Source: Proteobacteria bacterium UBA2363
GTDB taxonomy: Bacteria > Pseudomonadota > Gammaproteobacteria > Xanthomonadales > UBA2363
Direction: 5' to 3'
Assembly (NCBI GenBank): GCA_002344355.1
Contig: DDTN01000014.1
Location: 1 to 64,000 of the forward strand
DNA: 64,000 bases
Below are positions 26,820-34,634 of this stretch, in pieces. A model generated the notes under the pieces. That model saw only the letters and a list, made by a program, of their open reading frames with translations, made no database searches and was not told where the DNA came from. Each line of letters begins with the position of its first letter. Position 1 is the first letter of the stretch. The position numbers were made by a program, and so were the translations under genes.

Positions 26820-28247
26820 TCAGCCGGTCAGGTCCACCTTGTACAGGCGATTGCCGCGCAGGATCGTGAGCGACAGCACGGCGGGCGCACGCACCAGCGC
26901 GGCGCGCAGCGCCTCCAGGTCGTCCAGGTCGGTGCCGTTGACCTGCAGCACGACATCGCCCCTGCGCAGTCCGGCGCGCCCGGCCGGCGACTCCGCGGCC
27001 ACCGCGCTGGCCAGGGCGCCGCGCACGCCGCGGGCCGCCAGGCGCTCGGGCACCGGCGTGAACTCGGCGCCGGCCAGGCGCCGGTCCGCGGTGTCGCCGA
27101 CCAGCGCCGTCAGGGCGCTGACCAGCGCGCCGGCCAGGCGGCGCTCGCGTCCGTCGCGCAGCACCACCAGCGCGACCTCTCCGCCGCCCGGCAGCATGCC
27201 CTCCAGCGCGCGCAGCTCCCGGCCGCTGCGCACCGGCGTGCCGTTCAGCGCGGTGATCACGTCGCCGACCTGCACGCCGGCCCGCGCGGCGGTGCCGCCG
27301 GCCTGGATCCGGGTCACCGCGACGCCGGCGCCCGTGGCGGCGCCGAGGCTTGCCGCCAGTGCGGCATCGAGGTCCTGCACCTCCACCCCGAGCGAGCCGC
27401 GCCGTACCGCGCCCTGTTCCACCAGCTGGTCCAGCACCGAGGCGGTCAGCGTCGACGGAATCGCGAAGCCGATGCCGGCACTGTCGCCGGACCGGGAGTA
27501 GATCGCCGTATTGATGCCGACCAGCTCGCCGCGCAGGTTGACCAGGGCGCCGCCGGAATTGCCGGGATTGATCGAGGCATCGGTCTGGATGAAGTTCTGC
27601 ACGCCGCGGCCGTCCAGGCCGCCCCGGCCCAGCGCCGAGACGATGCCCGAGGTGACCGTCTGGCCCAGGCCGAACGGGTTGCCGACCGCGACCACGAAAT
27701 CGCCGACCCGCAGCGGCTCGCGCTGCGCCAGCGGCAGTGCGACCAGGCCCTCGGCCGGGATGCGGATCACCGCGATGTCGGTGGCCGGGTCGGCGCCGAC
27801 CCGCTCGGCGACCAGGGTGCGGCCGTCGGCCAGGGTCACCGAGATGTCGTCGGCGGCCTCGATCACGTGGTGGTTGGTCACCACCAGGCCACGGCCGGCA
27901 TCGACGATGACGCCCGAGCCCAGCGAGCGCTCGACGCGTTCGCGCGGCATGTCGGGGATGCCGAAGAAATGCCGGAAGAACGGGTCGTCCATGAACGGCG
28001 ACGGCCGCACCTGCACCCGGCTGGCGGTGTAGACGTTGACCACGGCCGGCATCACCCGCTCCAGCATCGGCGCCAGGGACGGGAGCGGCTGGCCGTCGAC
28101 CGCCGCCGGCAGGCCGGCGGCGCGCGCCGGGGCGACCAGGACATCGGCGAGCGGCGACCCCGGTTGTGTCGAGAACTGTCCGCCCAGCCAGCCGGCGCCC
28201 GCGGCGACCAGGATCAGGCTGGGCAGGAGCAGTCGGCGGTCGGACAT
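26820..28247 (-). CDS. DegP/DegQ-type periplasmic serine protease
   Basis: The 475-residue HtrA protease has an N-terminal signal or anchor (about 6-22) and a trypsin-like domain with the triad His127 (in TNHHVIE), Asp157 (ATDIAV) and Ser231 (GNSGG). Two PDZ domains follow (about 290-375 and 395-475). These enzymes degrade or refold misfolded periplasmic proteins. The LA-loop region (FMDDPFFRHFFG) is short, closer to DegQ/DegS than DegP. The gene is followed by 89 bp leading to the PstS-like gene. Confidence 0.94.
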   Translation of the reverse strand: MSDRRLLLPSLILVAAGAGWLGGQFSTQPGSPLADVLVAPARAAGLPAAVDGQPLPSLAPMLERVMPAVVNVYTASRVQVRPSPFMDDPFFRHFFGIPDMPRERVERSLGSGVIVDAGRGLVVTNHHVIEAADDISVTLADGRTLVAERVGADPATDIAVIRIPAEGLVALPLAQREPLRVGDFVVAVGNPFGLGQTVTSGIVSALGRGGLDGRGVQNFIQTDASINPGNSGGALVNLRGELVGINTAIYSRSGDSAGIGFAIPSTLTASVLDQLVEQGAVRRGSLGVEVQDLDAALAASLGAATGAGVAVTRIQAGGTAARAGVQVGDVITALNGTPVRSGRELRALEGMLPGGGEVALVVLRDGRERRLAGALVSALTALVGDTADRRLAGAEFTPVPERLAARGVRGALASAVAAESPAGRAGLRRGDVVLQVNGTDLDDLEALRAALVRAPAVLSLTILRGNRLYKVDLTG

Positions 28248-28387
28248 GGCGGATCCTCGGGCAGGGGGTGCCGGGCGGCCGGCGGCAGGGCGCTCAGACC
28301 GGTCGCGGCGCCCGAGGTTCCGGCCCCCTCGGCAGGACGTTCATCCTCGCCCCGGCAGGCGCCCGGGGGCAAGCCGGTGCAGCCCGG

Positions 28388-29782
28388 TTACTGGAAACCG
28401 TTGCCGAAGAGGGCGTCGTCGAAAAGCACCCAGGGCTCCACGCCCGTCTGCGCCGGCAGGTACTGCGCGGCCCGGTAGAGCAGCCGCGCACCGAGCGGCG
28501 TGAAGCCGCAGGCGAGCCGGCTGGGGCTGGCCAGCTGCCGGGTCCCGGGCGTGCTGCCGTCCGACTGCCACAGCGTGCGCGGCATGGCGCTGTGGAAGTA
28601 CAGGCGGTCGTTGAACCAGGCCAGGCACGAGGGTTCGCCGTCGCCGGGTCCGGGTACCAGGTCGGCGAGCAGCCAGGTGCCGGACGGCGTGCCGTCCGAG
28701 CGCCACAGCTCGCGGCCGTGGCTGGCTGTGGTGGCGGCGAAATGGGCGATCCCGTCGTGGACCGTGAACGGACCGGGGTCGGAACCGGCGCTGCCCGCGC
28801 CGATGTCGGCGGCGAGCTGGACGATGCCGGTCAGTTGCAGGTTCACCAGCCGGTGCGGCTCCCGGCCCAGGCCGCCGGTGACGCCGCTGAACAGCAGGGT
28901 GTTGTTGCCGAGTCGGGCCAGGTTCGTGGGCCGCAGGCCGGCGATCGTGGTGACCCTGACGGTGCTGGCGACATCGCCCTCGGTGCGCCAGATCTGCTCG
29001 CCGTTGGAGGGATCGTCGGCAACGAAGAACAGGCGCGGCCCCTGTTCGACCAGGAAGCGCGGATAGCTGTGACCGGTACCGGGCCAGATATCGGTCAGGC
29101 GCAGGGTCCCCCCTTCGGAGCCGTTCGAGCGCCACAGCTCGTCGCCATGGGCGCCGTCGTCGGCGACGAAATACAGCAGGGTCCCGATCACGGTCAGCCT
29201 GATCGGAGCGGACGAGGCGGCCCCCGGCCTGATGTCGCGCACCCGCCAGGTGCCGGTGGCGGTTCCATTGCTGCGCCAGAGCTCCCGGCCAGTGGACACT
29301 CCGGTCGCCGCGAAATAGGCCACCCCGTTCATCACCACCTTGGGACCCGGGTCCCCGCTGTTGGGCGGGAACTCGAACACCAGGGCCGTGCCTGCCGCGG
29401 TGCCGTCGGTGCGCCACAGGCTGCGCCCGGCGCCCGGGCGACCGGCCGTGAACAACAGGCGATCGCCCAGCACCACCATGTGGTCCGGGTCGGAACCGAT
29501 CACGCCCGGGTATAGGTCGGCGACCAGGCGGGTGCCGGCGGGGGTGCCGTCGCTGCACCACAACTCCCGGCCAAGCACGCCGTCGTCGGCGCCGAAGCAG
29601 ACCTGGGCGCCGAGCCGGACATAGGCGGAAGGCGCGGAGCCGGTGGTGCCCGGCACCAGATCGCCGAGCATTCCGGTCAGGGGTTCCGGATCGCCGGCAC
29701 CGGCCTGCGCCGGACCGGCAGCGCCGGTGGCGAGGGCGGCCAGCATCGCCAGGCCTTGCCAGGGACGGTCATTCGGGTTCAT
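28388..29782 (-). CDS. Secreted ELWxxDGT-repeat protein
   Basis: The 464-residue protein has a signal peptide (about 1-27, ending PAQA) and seven copies of the ELWxxDGT motif: ELWCSDGT, SLWRTDGT, ELWRSNGT, ELWRSNGS, QIWRTEGD, ELWRSDGT and TLWQSDGS. Each copy falls in a blade of about 48 residues, consistent with a beta-propeller. The repeat is known from bacterial surface proteins without an assigned activity. The start is the ATG with GGAG eight bases upstream. It ends with LFGNGFQ, close to the LFADGFE ending of the protein at 55779-57218. Confidence 0.88.
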   Translation of the reverse strand: MNPNDRPWQGLAMLAALATGAAGPAQAGAGDPEPLTGMLGDLVPGTTGSAPSAYVRLGAQVCFGADDGVLGRELWCSDGTPAGTRLVADLYPGVIGSDPDHMVVLGDRLLFTAGRPGAGRSLWRTDGTAAGTALVFEFPPNSGDPGPKVVMNGVAYFAATGVSTGRELWRSNGTATGTWRVRDIRPGAASSAPIRLTVIGTLLYFVADDGAHGDELWRSNGSEGGTLRLTDIWPGTGHSYPRFLVEQGPRLFFVADDPSNGEQIWRTEGDVASTVRVTTIAGLRPTNLARLGNNTLLFSGVTGGLGREPHRLVNLQLTGIVQLAADIGAGSAGSDPGPFTVHDGIAHFAATTASHGRELWRSDGTPSGTWLLADLVPGPGDGEPSCLAWFNDRLYFHSAMPRTLWQSDGSTPGTRQLASPSRLACGFTPLGARLLYRAAQYLPAQTGVEPWVLFDDALFGNGFQ

Positions 29783-30011
29783 GGCGCCTGCTCCGGTCGG
29801 GGTACCGGGAACACGCCAGACCGGGCGCCATCCCGACACCCTGGTCGGTGCGGCGGGTCGGCCACCCGCCAGCGCCGGGTCCGAGGCCGCCGCGGACCGG
29901 GTGACGGGGGCTTGTCCGCGCAGCCGGAACGCGCCATCGGAAGCCGGCCGGCCGGCCGGCGGCGCGGCGGTGATTGACGACCCCTCCGCCCGGGAGTACC
30001 GTTCCTTCCCG

Positions 30012-30027
30012 CCCCAACATCTTGTGG
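30012..30027 (+). promoter_or_regulatory. NrdR-like box 1
   Basis: CCCCAACATCTTGTGG resembles the NrdR operator (consensus acaCwAtATaTwGtgt); read on the other strand it is CCACAAGATGTTGGGG. NrdR represses ribonucleotide reductase genes when dATP/ATP is high. It pairs with box 2, which starts 32 bp downstream, the three-turn spacing expected of tandem NrdR sites. Confidence 0.65.
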
Positions 30028-30043
30028 ACGCCGCGTCCGGGCT

Positions 30044-30059
30044 GCACTAGAAGTTGTGA
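30044..30059 (+). promoter_or_regulatory. NrdR-like box 2
   Basis: GCACTAGAAGTTGTGA matches the NrdR palindrome half-sites CAC and GTG with the central A/T pattern partly kept. It lies 52 bp before the nrdJ start codon. Together with box 1 it predicts repression of the whole nrdJ unit by NrdR. Confidence 0.65.
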
Positions 30060-30110
30060 GAAGCGTCGAAAAGCACCATCAGATCAACGAACTATTGGGA
30101 GCGCCCAGGA

Positions 30111-32258
30111 ATGAGCACAGTGCGACTGGAAGCCGTCGCCCCTGCGTCCCGTGAAGTCCCGATGCAGCCCGCCTCTCTGGACATCTGGGACAAGAAGTAC
30201 CGCCTGAAGACCAAACAGGGCGAGCCGGTCGATGCCGACATCGACGCCACCTACCAGCGCGTCGCCCGCGCCCTGGCCGACGCCGAGGCCGACACCGCCC
30301 GCCAGGCGTACTGGTACGAGCGGTTCCTGTGGGCGCTTCGGCGCGGCGCGATCCCGGCCGGGCGGATCACCTCCAACGCCGGCGCCCAGGAACACAAGCC
30401 CAAGACCAGCACCATCAACTGCACGGTGTCGGGCACCATCGAGGACTCCATGGACGGCATCCTGGACAAGGTCCACGAGGCCGGGCTGACCCTCAAGGCC
30501 GGCTGCGGCATCGGCTACGAGTTCAGCACCCTGCGCCCGCGCGGCGCCTATGTCTCCGGCGCCGGCGCCTACACGTCCGGGCCGCTGTCGTTCATGGACA
30601 TCTACGACAAGATGTGCTTCACCGTGTCCAGCGCCGGTGGCCGCCGCGGCGCGCAGATGGGCACCTTCGACGTCAGCCATCCCGACGTCAGGGAGTTCAT
30701 CCGCGCCAAGCGCGAGGACGGCCGGCTGCGCCAGTTCAACCTCAGCCTGCTGATCACCGACGGCTTCATGCAGGCGGTCGAGGCCGACGCCGAGTGGCCG
30801 CTGGTGTTCCCGGTGCACGTCCACGAGGCCGACGAGGTCGACCTCGCCGACGCCGCCACCGTGGTCTGGCGCGAGTGGCCGACCTCGCGCAACTACGTGA
30901 CCCGCGACGACGGCCTGGTCGCCTGCCGCATCTACGGCCAGATCCGCGCCCGGCACCTGTGGGACATGATCATGGTGTCCACCTACGACTACGCCGAGCC
31001 GGGCTTCATCCTGATCGACAAGGTCAACGAGATGAACAACAACTGGTGGTGCGAGAACATCCGCGCCACCAACCCCTGCGGCGAGCAGCCGCTGCCGCCG
31101 TACGGCGCCTGCCTGCTCGGCTCGGTCAACCTGACCAAGTTCGTGCGCGACCCGTTCACCGAGAAGGCGCGCTTCGACTGGGAGGAGTACAAGGAGGTCG
31201 TGCGCGTGTTCACGCGCATGCTCGACAACGTGGTCGAGGTCAACGGCCTGCCGCTGCCGCGCCAGCGCGAGGAGATCCTGCGCAAGCGCAGGCACGGCAT
31301 GGGCTTTCTGGGCCTGGGCAGCACCATGACCCTGCTCGGCATGAAGTACGGCTCGCCGCAGTCGCTGGAGTTCACCGAGGGCGTGTCGCGCGAGATGGCG
31401 CTGGCCGGCTGGGAGATGGCCCTGGACCTGGCCCGCGAGAAGGGTCCGGCGCCGATCATGGACGAGGACTTCGAGGTCACCGCGGCGATGCTGCGCAAGC
31501 GACCGGAGATGGCCGCCGACGGCTGGAAGGCCGGCGACACCATAAAGGGCAGGGAGCTGCACGCGCGCTACTCGCGCTACATGCAGCGCGTCGCCCAGGC
31601 GGCGCCCGGGCTGGTCGAGGAGCTGGCGCGCACCGGCGCCCGTTTCACCCACCACAGTTCGATCGCGCCGACCGGTACCATCTCGCTGAGCCTGGCCAAC
31701 AACGCCAGCAACGGCATCGAACCCAGCTTCGCGCACCACTACTCGCGCAACGTGATCCGCGAGGGCCGCAAGACCAAGGAAAAGGTCGACGTGTTCAGCT
31801 ACGAGCTGCTGGCCTATCGCGAGCTGGTCAACCCGAAGGCGATGCCGTTCTCGGAGGACGCCGCGGCGCGCCTGCCCGACTACTTCATCGCCGCCGACGA
31901 CATCACCCCGAAGGCCCATGTCGACGTCCAGGCCGCCTCGCAGAAGTGGATCGACAGCTCGATCTCCAAGACCGCGAACGTGCCCACCGACTATCCCTAC
32001 GAGGACTTCAAGGACATCTACCGCTACGCTTACCAGCAAGGGTTGAAGGGCTGCACCACCTTCCGCTTCAACCCCGCCGCGTTCCAGGGCGTGCTGGTCA
32101 AGGAATCCGACCTGGAGAACACCGTCTACCGGTTCGAGCTGGAGGATGGCAGCGTGATCGAGGCGCGCGGCAACGAGGAGATCGAGTACGACGGCGAGCT
32201 GCACACCGCCGCCAACCTGTTCGATGCCCTCAAGGAAGGCTATTACGGCAAGTTCTGA
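30111..32258 (+). CDS. nrdJ: Adenosylcobalamin-dependent (class II) ribonucleotide reductase, catalytic subunit
   Basis: NrdJ reduces ribonucleotides to deoxyribonucleotides using a thiyl radical generated from B12, with or without oxygen. The 715-residue protein has the catalytic set C104 and C334 (redox pair), C323 (thiyl radical), N321 and E325 in NPCGEQ. The 11-residue spacing of C323 and C334 equals that of characterised class II enzymes. Domain ends such as SSIAPTGTISL and the C-terminal KGCTTFRFN are present. The usual C-terminal Cys-rich tail is missing and appears in the separate NrdJb-like gene. NrdR-like boxes lie upstream. Confidence 0.95.
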   Translation: MSTVRLEAVAPASREVPMQPASLDIWDKKYRLKTKQGEPVDADIDATYQRVARALADAEADTARQAYWYERFLWALRRGAIPAGRITSNAGAQEHKPKTSTINCTVSGTIEDSMDGILDKVHEAGLTLKAGCGIGYEFSTLRPRGAYVSGAGAYTSGPLSFMDIYDKMCFTVSSAGGRRGAQMGTFDVSHPDVREFIRAKREDGRLRQFNLSLLITDGFMQAVEADAEWPLVFPVHVHEADEVDLADAATVVWREWPTSRNYVTRDDGLVACRIYGQIRARHLWDMIMVSTYDYAEPGFILIDKVNEMNNNWWCENIRATNPCGEQPLPPYGACLLGSVNLTKFVRDPFTEKARFDWEEYKEVVRVFTRMLDNVVEVNGLPLPRQREEILRKRRHGMGFLGLGSTMTLLGMKYGSPQSLEFTEGVSREMALAGWEMALDLAREKGPAPIMDEDFEVTAAMLRKRPEMAADGWKAGDTIKGRELHARYSRYMQRVAQAAPGLVEELARTGARFTHHSSIAPTGTISLSLANNASNGIEPSFAHHYSRNVIREGRKTKEKVDVFSYELLAYRELVNPKAMPFSEDAAARLPDYFIAADDITPKAHVDVQAASQKWIDSSISKTANVPTDYPYEDFKDIYRYAYQQGLKGCTTFRFNPAAFQGVLVKESDLENTVYRFELEDGSVIEARGNEEIEYDGELHTAANLFDALKEGYYGKF

Positions 32259-32333
32259 GTACCCGGCCCCCGGGCCGGGCACGGGGCCGCGGCGCTGCCG
32301 CGGCCGTTCGTCGACCCAATGAGAGCAATCGCC

Positions 32334-33239
32334 ATGGCCAGCAGGAAATCCCCCAGCAAGAAGCCCGCCGCCGAGCCCAGCCACGGCACCGAGGCGTTGA
32401 AGGAAGCCCTGGACCACGCCCGCACCGGCGCCAGCGAACTGGCCGACGGGGTTCGCGAGGTCGCGGGCAGCGCCGCCGAGGTGGTCCGGACCCAGGTCGC
32501 CCTGCGCCGGGCCCAGGTCCGTACCGGCGCCGCCAAGGTCCGTGCCACCGTCGAGCCGGTGGCCGGCAAGGCGGCCGAGGTTGCGGCCAGCGCCGGCCGC
32601 ACCGCCGCCACGGCGGGTCGCACGGTCGCCACCGTGGTCGGCACCGCGGTCGGCACCGTTGCCGGCGTCGCCGGCCGCGCGGCCGGCACGGTGGCCGGCG
32701 CCGCCTCGGTGGCCGTCGACAAGGTCGGCGCCGCCGCACGCGCGGTGAAGGCCAAGGTCACCGGCAAGGCCGCGAAGTCTCCTGCCAGGGGCGTGAGCGG
32801 CAAGTCGGTCGCGAAGAAGGCGGCTGCCGGCCCGAAGGCGGCGGCCAAGAAGGCGGTTGCGACCAAGAAGGCCGTCGCCAAGAAGGCGGTCGCGACCAAG
32901 AAGGGCGTGGCCAAGAAGGCGGTCGCCACCAAGAAGGCCGTGGCCAGGAAGGCGGTCGCCACCAAGAAGGCCGTCGCCAGGAAGGCGGTTGCGACCAAGA
33001 AGGCCGTCGCCAAGAAGGCGGTCGCCACCAAGAAGGCCGTCGCCAGGAAGGCGGTTGCGACCAAGAAGGCCGTCGCCAGGAAGGCGGTGGCGACCAAGAA
33101 GGCCGTGGCCAGGAAGGCGGTCGCCACCAAGAAGGCCGTGGCCAAGAAGGCGGCGCCTCCCCGGAAGGCGGCGGCCAAGAAGGCGGCCACCGGCAAGCAG
33201 GCCGCCGCCAGGAAGGCGGCAGGCCGCACCCGCCGCTGA
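32334..33239 (+). CDS. Histone H1-like Lys/Ala-rich repeat protein
   Basis: This is a 301-residue, very basic protein. Residues 1-60 are mixed and helical (EALKEALDHARTGASELADG). Residues about 60-145 are Ala/Gly/Val-rich helix (VVGTAVGTVAGVAGRAAG). From about residue 170 come nine 11-residue KKAVATKKAVA-type repeats, then KAAAKKAATGKQ and RTRR. The C-terminal half resembles eukaryotic H1 tails and Pseudomonas AlgP, DNA-binding nucleoid proteins. The ATG with GAGAG upstream is preferred over one five codons earlier. It lies between the two halves of the class II reductase. DNA binding is inferred from composition only. Confidence 0.82.
   Translation: MASRKSPSKKPAAEPSHGTEALKEALDHARTGASELADGVREVAGSAAEVVRTQVALRRAQVRTGAAKVRATVEPVAGKAAEVAASAGRTAATAGRTVATVVGTAVGTVAGVAGRAAGTVAGAASVAVDKVGAAARAVKAKVTGKAAKSPARGVSGKSVAKKAAAGPKAAAKKAVATKKAVAKKAVATKKGVAKKAVATKKAVARKAVATKKAVARKAVATKKAVAKKAVATKKAVARKAVATKKAVARKAVATKKAVARKAVATKKAVAKKAAPPRKAAAKKAATGKQAAARKAAGRTRR
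32847..33143 (+). repeat. Nine tandem 33-bp coding repeats
   Basis: Nine in-frame 33-bp units each encode (K/R)KAVATKK(A/G)VA. Units vary mostly by synonymous changes and by AAG versus AGG at the first codon, so the array is old enough to have diverged but could still change length by slippage or recombination. Confidence 0.92.
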
Positions 33240-33301
33240 CCCGGGCATCGCACGAGGAGACACCGTACCGCGCCCTCGGCGCGGTACGCCAAGGACAACC
33301 G

Positions 33302-34135
33302 ATGGCCATCAAGATCGAAAAGAAAATCAAGGGATACGCCGTGGTCCGGCCCGACGAGCCCGCGGCCGTCGCGGCCGCTTCCGTCCCGGCCCACGACGCC
33401 GATGCCGATGCCGGGCTGCCCAGCGCCGAGGTCATCCAGATGCACGAGCGCGTCGAGCGCCCGGAGCGGCTGGAGGGCCACACCTACAAGATCAAGTCGC
33501 CGCTGTTCGAGCACGCGCTTTACGTGACGATCAACGACATCGTGCTCAACGAGGGCACCGAGCACGAGCTGCGCCGGCCTTACGAGATCTTCATCAACTC
33601 CAAGAACATGGAGCACTTCCAGTGGACGGTGGCGCTGACGCGCATCATGTCCGCGGTGTTCCGCAAGGGCGGCGACGTCACCTTCCTGGTCGAGGAGCTG
33701 AAGGCGGTGTTCGACCCGCGCGGCGGCTACTTCAAGGCCGGCGGCGTCTACATGCCGTCGATCGTGGCCGAACTCGGCGTGGTGATCGAGGACCACCTGC
33801 GCAAGATCGGCATGATCCTGGGCGAGGAGCTGAGCCCCGAGCAGAAGCGCCTGATCGCCGAGAAGCGCGCCGCCCTGGAGAACCGCTCAAAAAAAAAGCC
33901 TGAGGTAGGCGCGGGCCAGGGCACGCCGTCGCGGCGGCAGGGCAGCGGCGTCGGCGGCAACCGGATCAGCCCGGACCTCGCCGACCGCCCGCAGGTCCCC
34001 CCCCAGGCCGACGAGGCCACGGTCGCCGGCTTCCCGGCCTCGGCCAGCCTGTGCGCCAAGTGCAACGCCAAGGCCGTGGTGATGATGGACGGCTGCGCAA
34101 CCTGCCTGTCCTGCGGCAACTCCAAGTGCGGCTGA
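33302..34135 (+). CDS. NrdJb-like subunit: TSCPD domain plus Cys-rich redox tail
   Basis: The 277-residue protein corresponds to the C-terminal part of long class II reductases, like the separate NrdJb of Pseudomonas. Residues about 55-190 form the TSCPD domain (HTYKIKSPLFEHALYVTIND, EIFINSKNMEHFQWTVALTR). Residues about 195-240 are a linker. The end carries six cysteines, C251-x2-C254 and C265-x2-C268-x2-C271-x4-C276 (CLSCGNSKCG), which would bind zinc or relay reducing equivalents to the NrdJ active site. An A9 run encodes K197-K199 at the start of the linker. It follows the histone-like gene by 62 bp. Confidence 0.88.
   Translation: MAIKIEKKIKGYAVVRPDEPAAVAAASVPAHDADADAGLPSAEVIQMHERVERPERLEGHTYKIKSPLFEHALYVTINDIVLNEGTEHELRRPYEIFINSKNMEHFQWTVALTRIMSAVFRKGGDVTFLVEELKAVFDPRGGYFKAGGVYMPSIVAELGVVIEDHLRKIGMILGEELSPEQKRLIAEKRAALENRSKKKPEVGAGQGTPSRRQGSGVGGNRISPDLADRPQVPPQADEATVAGFPASASLCAKCNAKAVVMMDGCATCLSCGNSKCG
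33887..33903 (+). other. A9 slippery run with immediate alternative stop
   Basis: TCA is followed by nine A and then GCCTGA, inside the NrdJb-like gene. In the normal frame it reads Ser-Lys-Lys-Lys-Pro. A -1 slip on AAAAAAG, or one extra A in the transcript, gives Lys-Ala-stop at TGA 33901-33903. A +1 shift stops within a few codons too. The shifted product of about 200 residues would lack the entire Cys-rich tail. Such a long homopolymer is exceptional in this GC-rich region. Confidence 0.6.
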
Positions 34136-34157
34136 GCCGGCCGCCGGGCGGCAGCCG

Positions 34158-34598
34158 GTGAGCGCCGCCACGGCGACCGCCGCGAACATCCGCAGCCACG
34201 GCTGGCACTGCGTGATGGTCGCGCCGGAGGCCGAGGGCGAGGAGGCGTTCGCCTACACGATCGGACTGGCGGAGCGCTTCGGCCAGCCCGAGGTTCTGGT
34301 GTTCGGCCTGCCCGAGGCCTCGGCGCACGCCCTGCTGGCGCGCTGCGTGGCCCTGGCCGAGGCCGGCCAGCGGCTGGCGGCCGGCGAGCGCGGCGACCTG
34401 CTCGGCGGCGGCTACCGGGTGCGCCTGGCGCCGCTGCGCGCCGACCGTTACGGCGAATACCTGGGCACCGCATTCCGGCACTACGGCGAGCGGCCGTTCC
34501 AGGCCCTGGTCCTGCTCTGGCCGGATCGCGAGGGTCGCTTCCCGGGTGAGGTCGGCTACGCCGGCGCCGGCCAGCACGAGGCGGCCGCCGCGATCTGA
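34158..34598 (+). CDS. DUF4262 domain protein
   Basis: The 146-residue cytoplasmic protein matches the DUF4262 pattern: an N-terminal IRSHGWHCVMV, then AFAYTIGLAERFGQPEVLVFGL, ending near RPFQALVLLWPD. The function of the family is unknown. The GTG start lies 22 bp after the NrdJb-like gene, so it may be the last gene of the nrdJ transcript. It is convergent with the PAP2 gene, 36 bp away. Confidence 0.82.
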   Translation: MSAATATAANIRSHGWHCVMVAPEAEGEEAFAYTIGLAERFGQPEVLVFGLPEASAHALLARCVALAEAGQRLAAGERGDLLGGGYRVRLAPLRADRYGEYLGTAFRHYGERPFQALVLLWPDREGRFPGEVGYAGAGQHEAAAAI

Positions 34599-34634
34599 GG
34601 ATCCGGGGGACGCGCAGGTCCGTCCGCCCGGCGC

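Larger units (their letters stand above)
29783..30110 (+). other. Divergent control region upstream of nrdJ
   Basis: This 328-bp non-coding region separates the ELWxxDGT gene (minus) from nrdJ (plus). It holds two NrdR-like boxes (separate entries) in its last 100 bp, and a relatively AT-rich stretch from about 30050 to 30100. GGGAG at 30097-30101 precedes the nrdJ ATG by 9 bp. No B12 riboswitch core was recognised. Confidence 0.6.

Noticed and set aside
29783..30110. Cobalamin riboswitch upstream of the B12-dependent reductase
   Set aside because: No B12-box core or the surrounding helices could be recognised; NrdR-like boxes explain the region better.
32847..33143. CRISPR array
   Set aside because: The 33-bp units are contiguous, in frame and without spacers, and encode a regular basic protein repeat.
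30084..33263. 1059-codon minus-strand frame opposite nrdJ and the histone-like gene
   Set aside because: The low-complexity Leu/Gly/Arg repeats mirror the histone-like repeats; NrdJ on the other strand has complete catalytic motifs.
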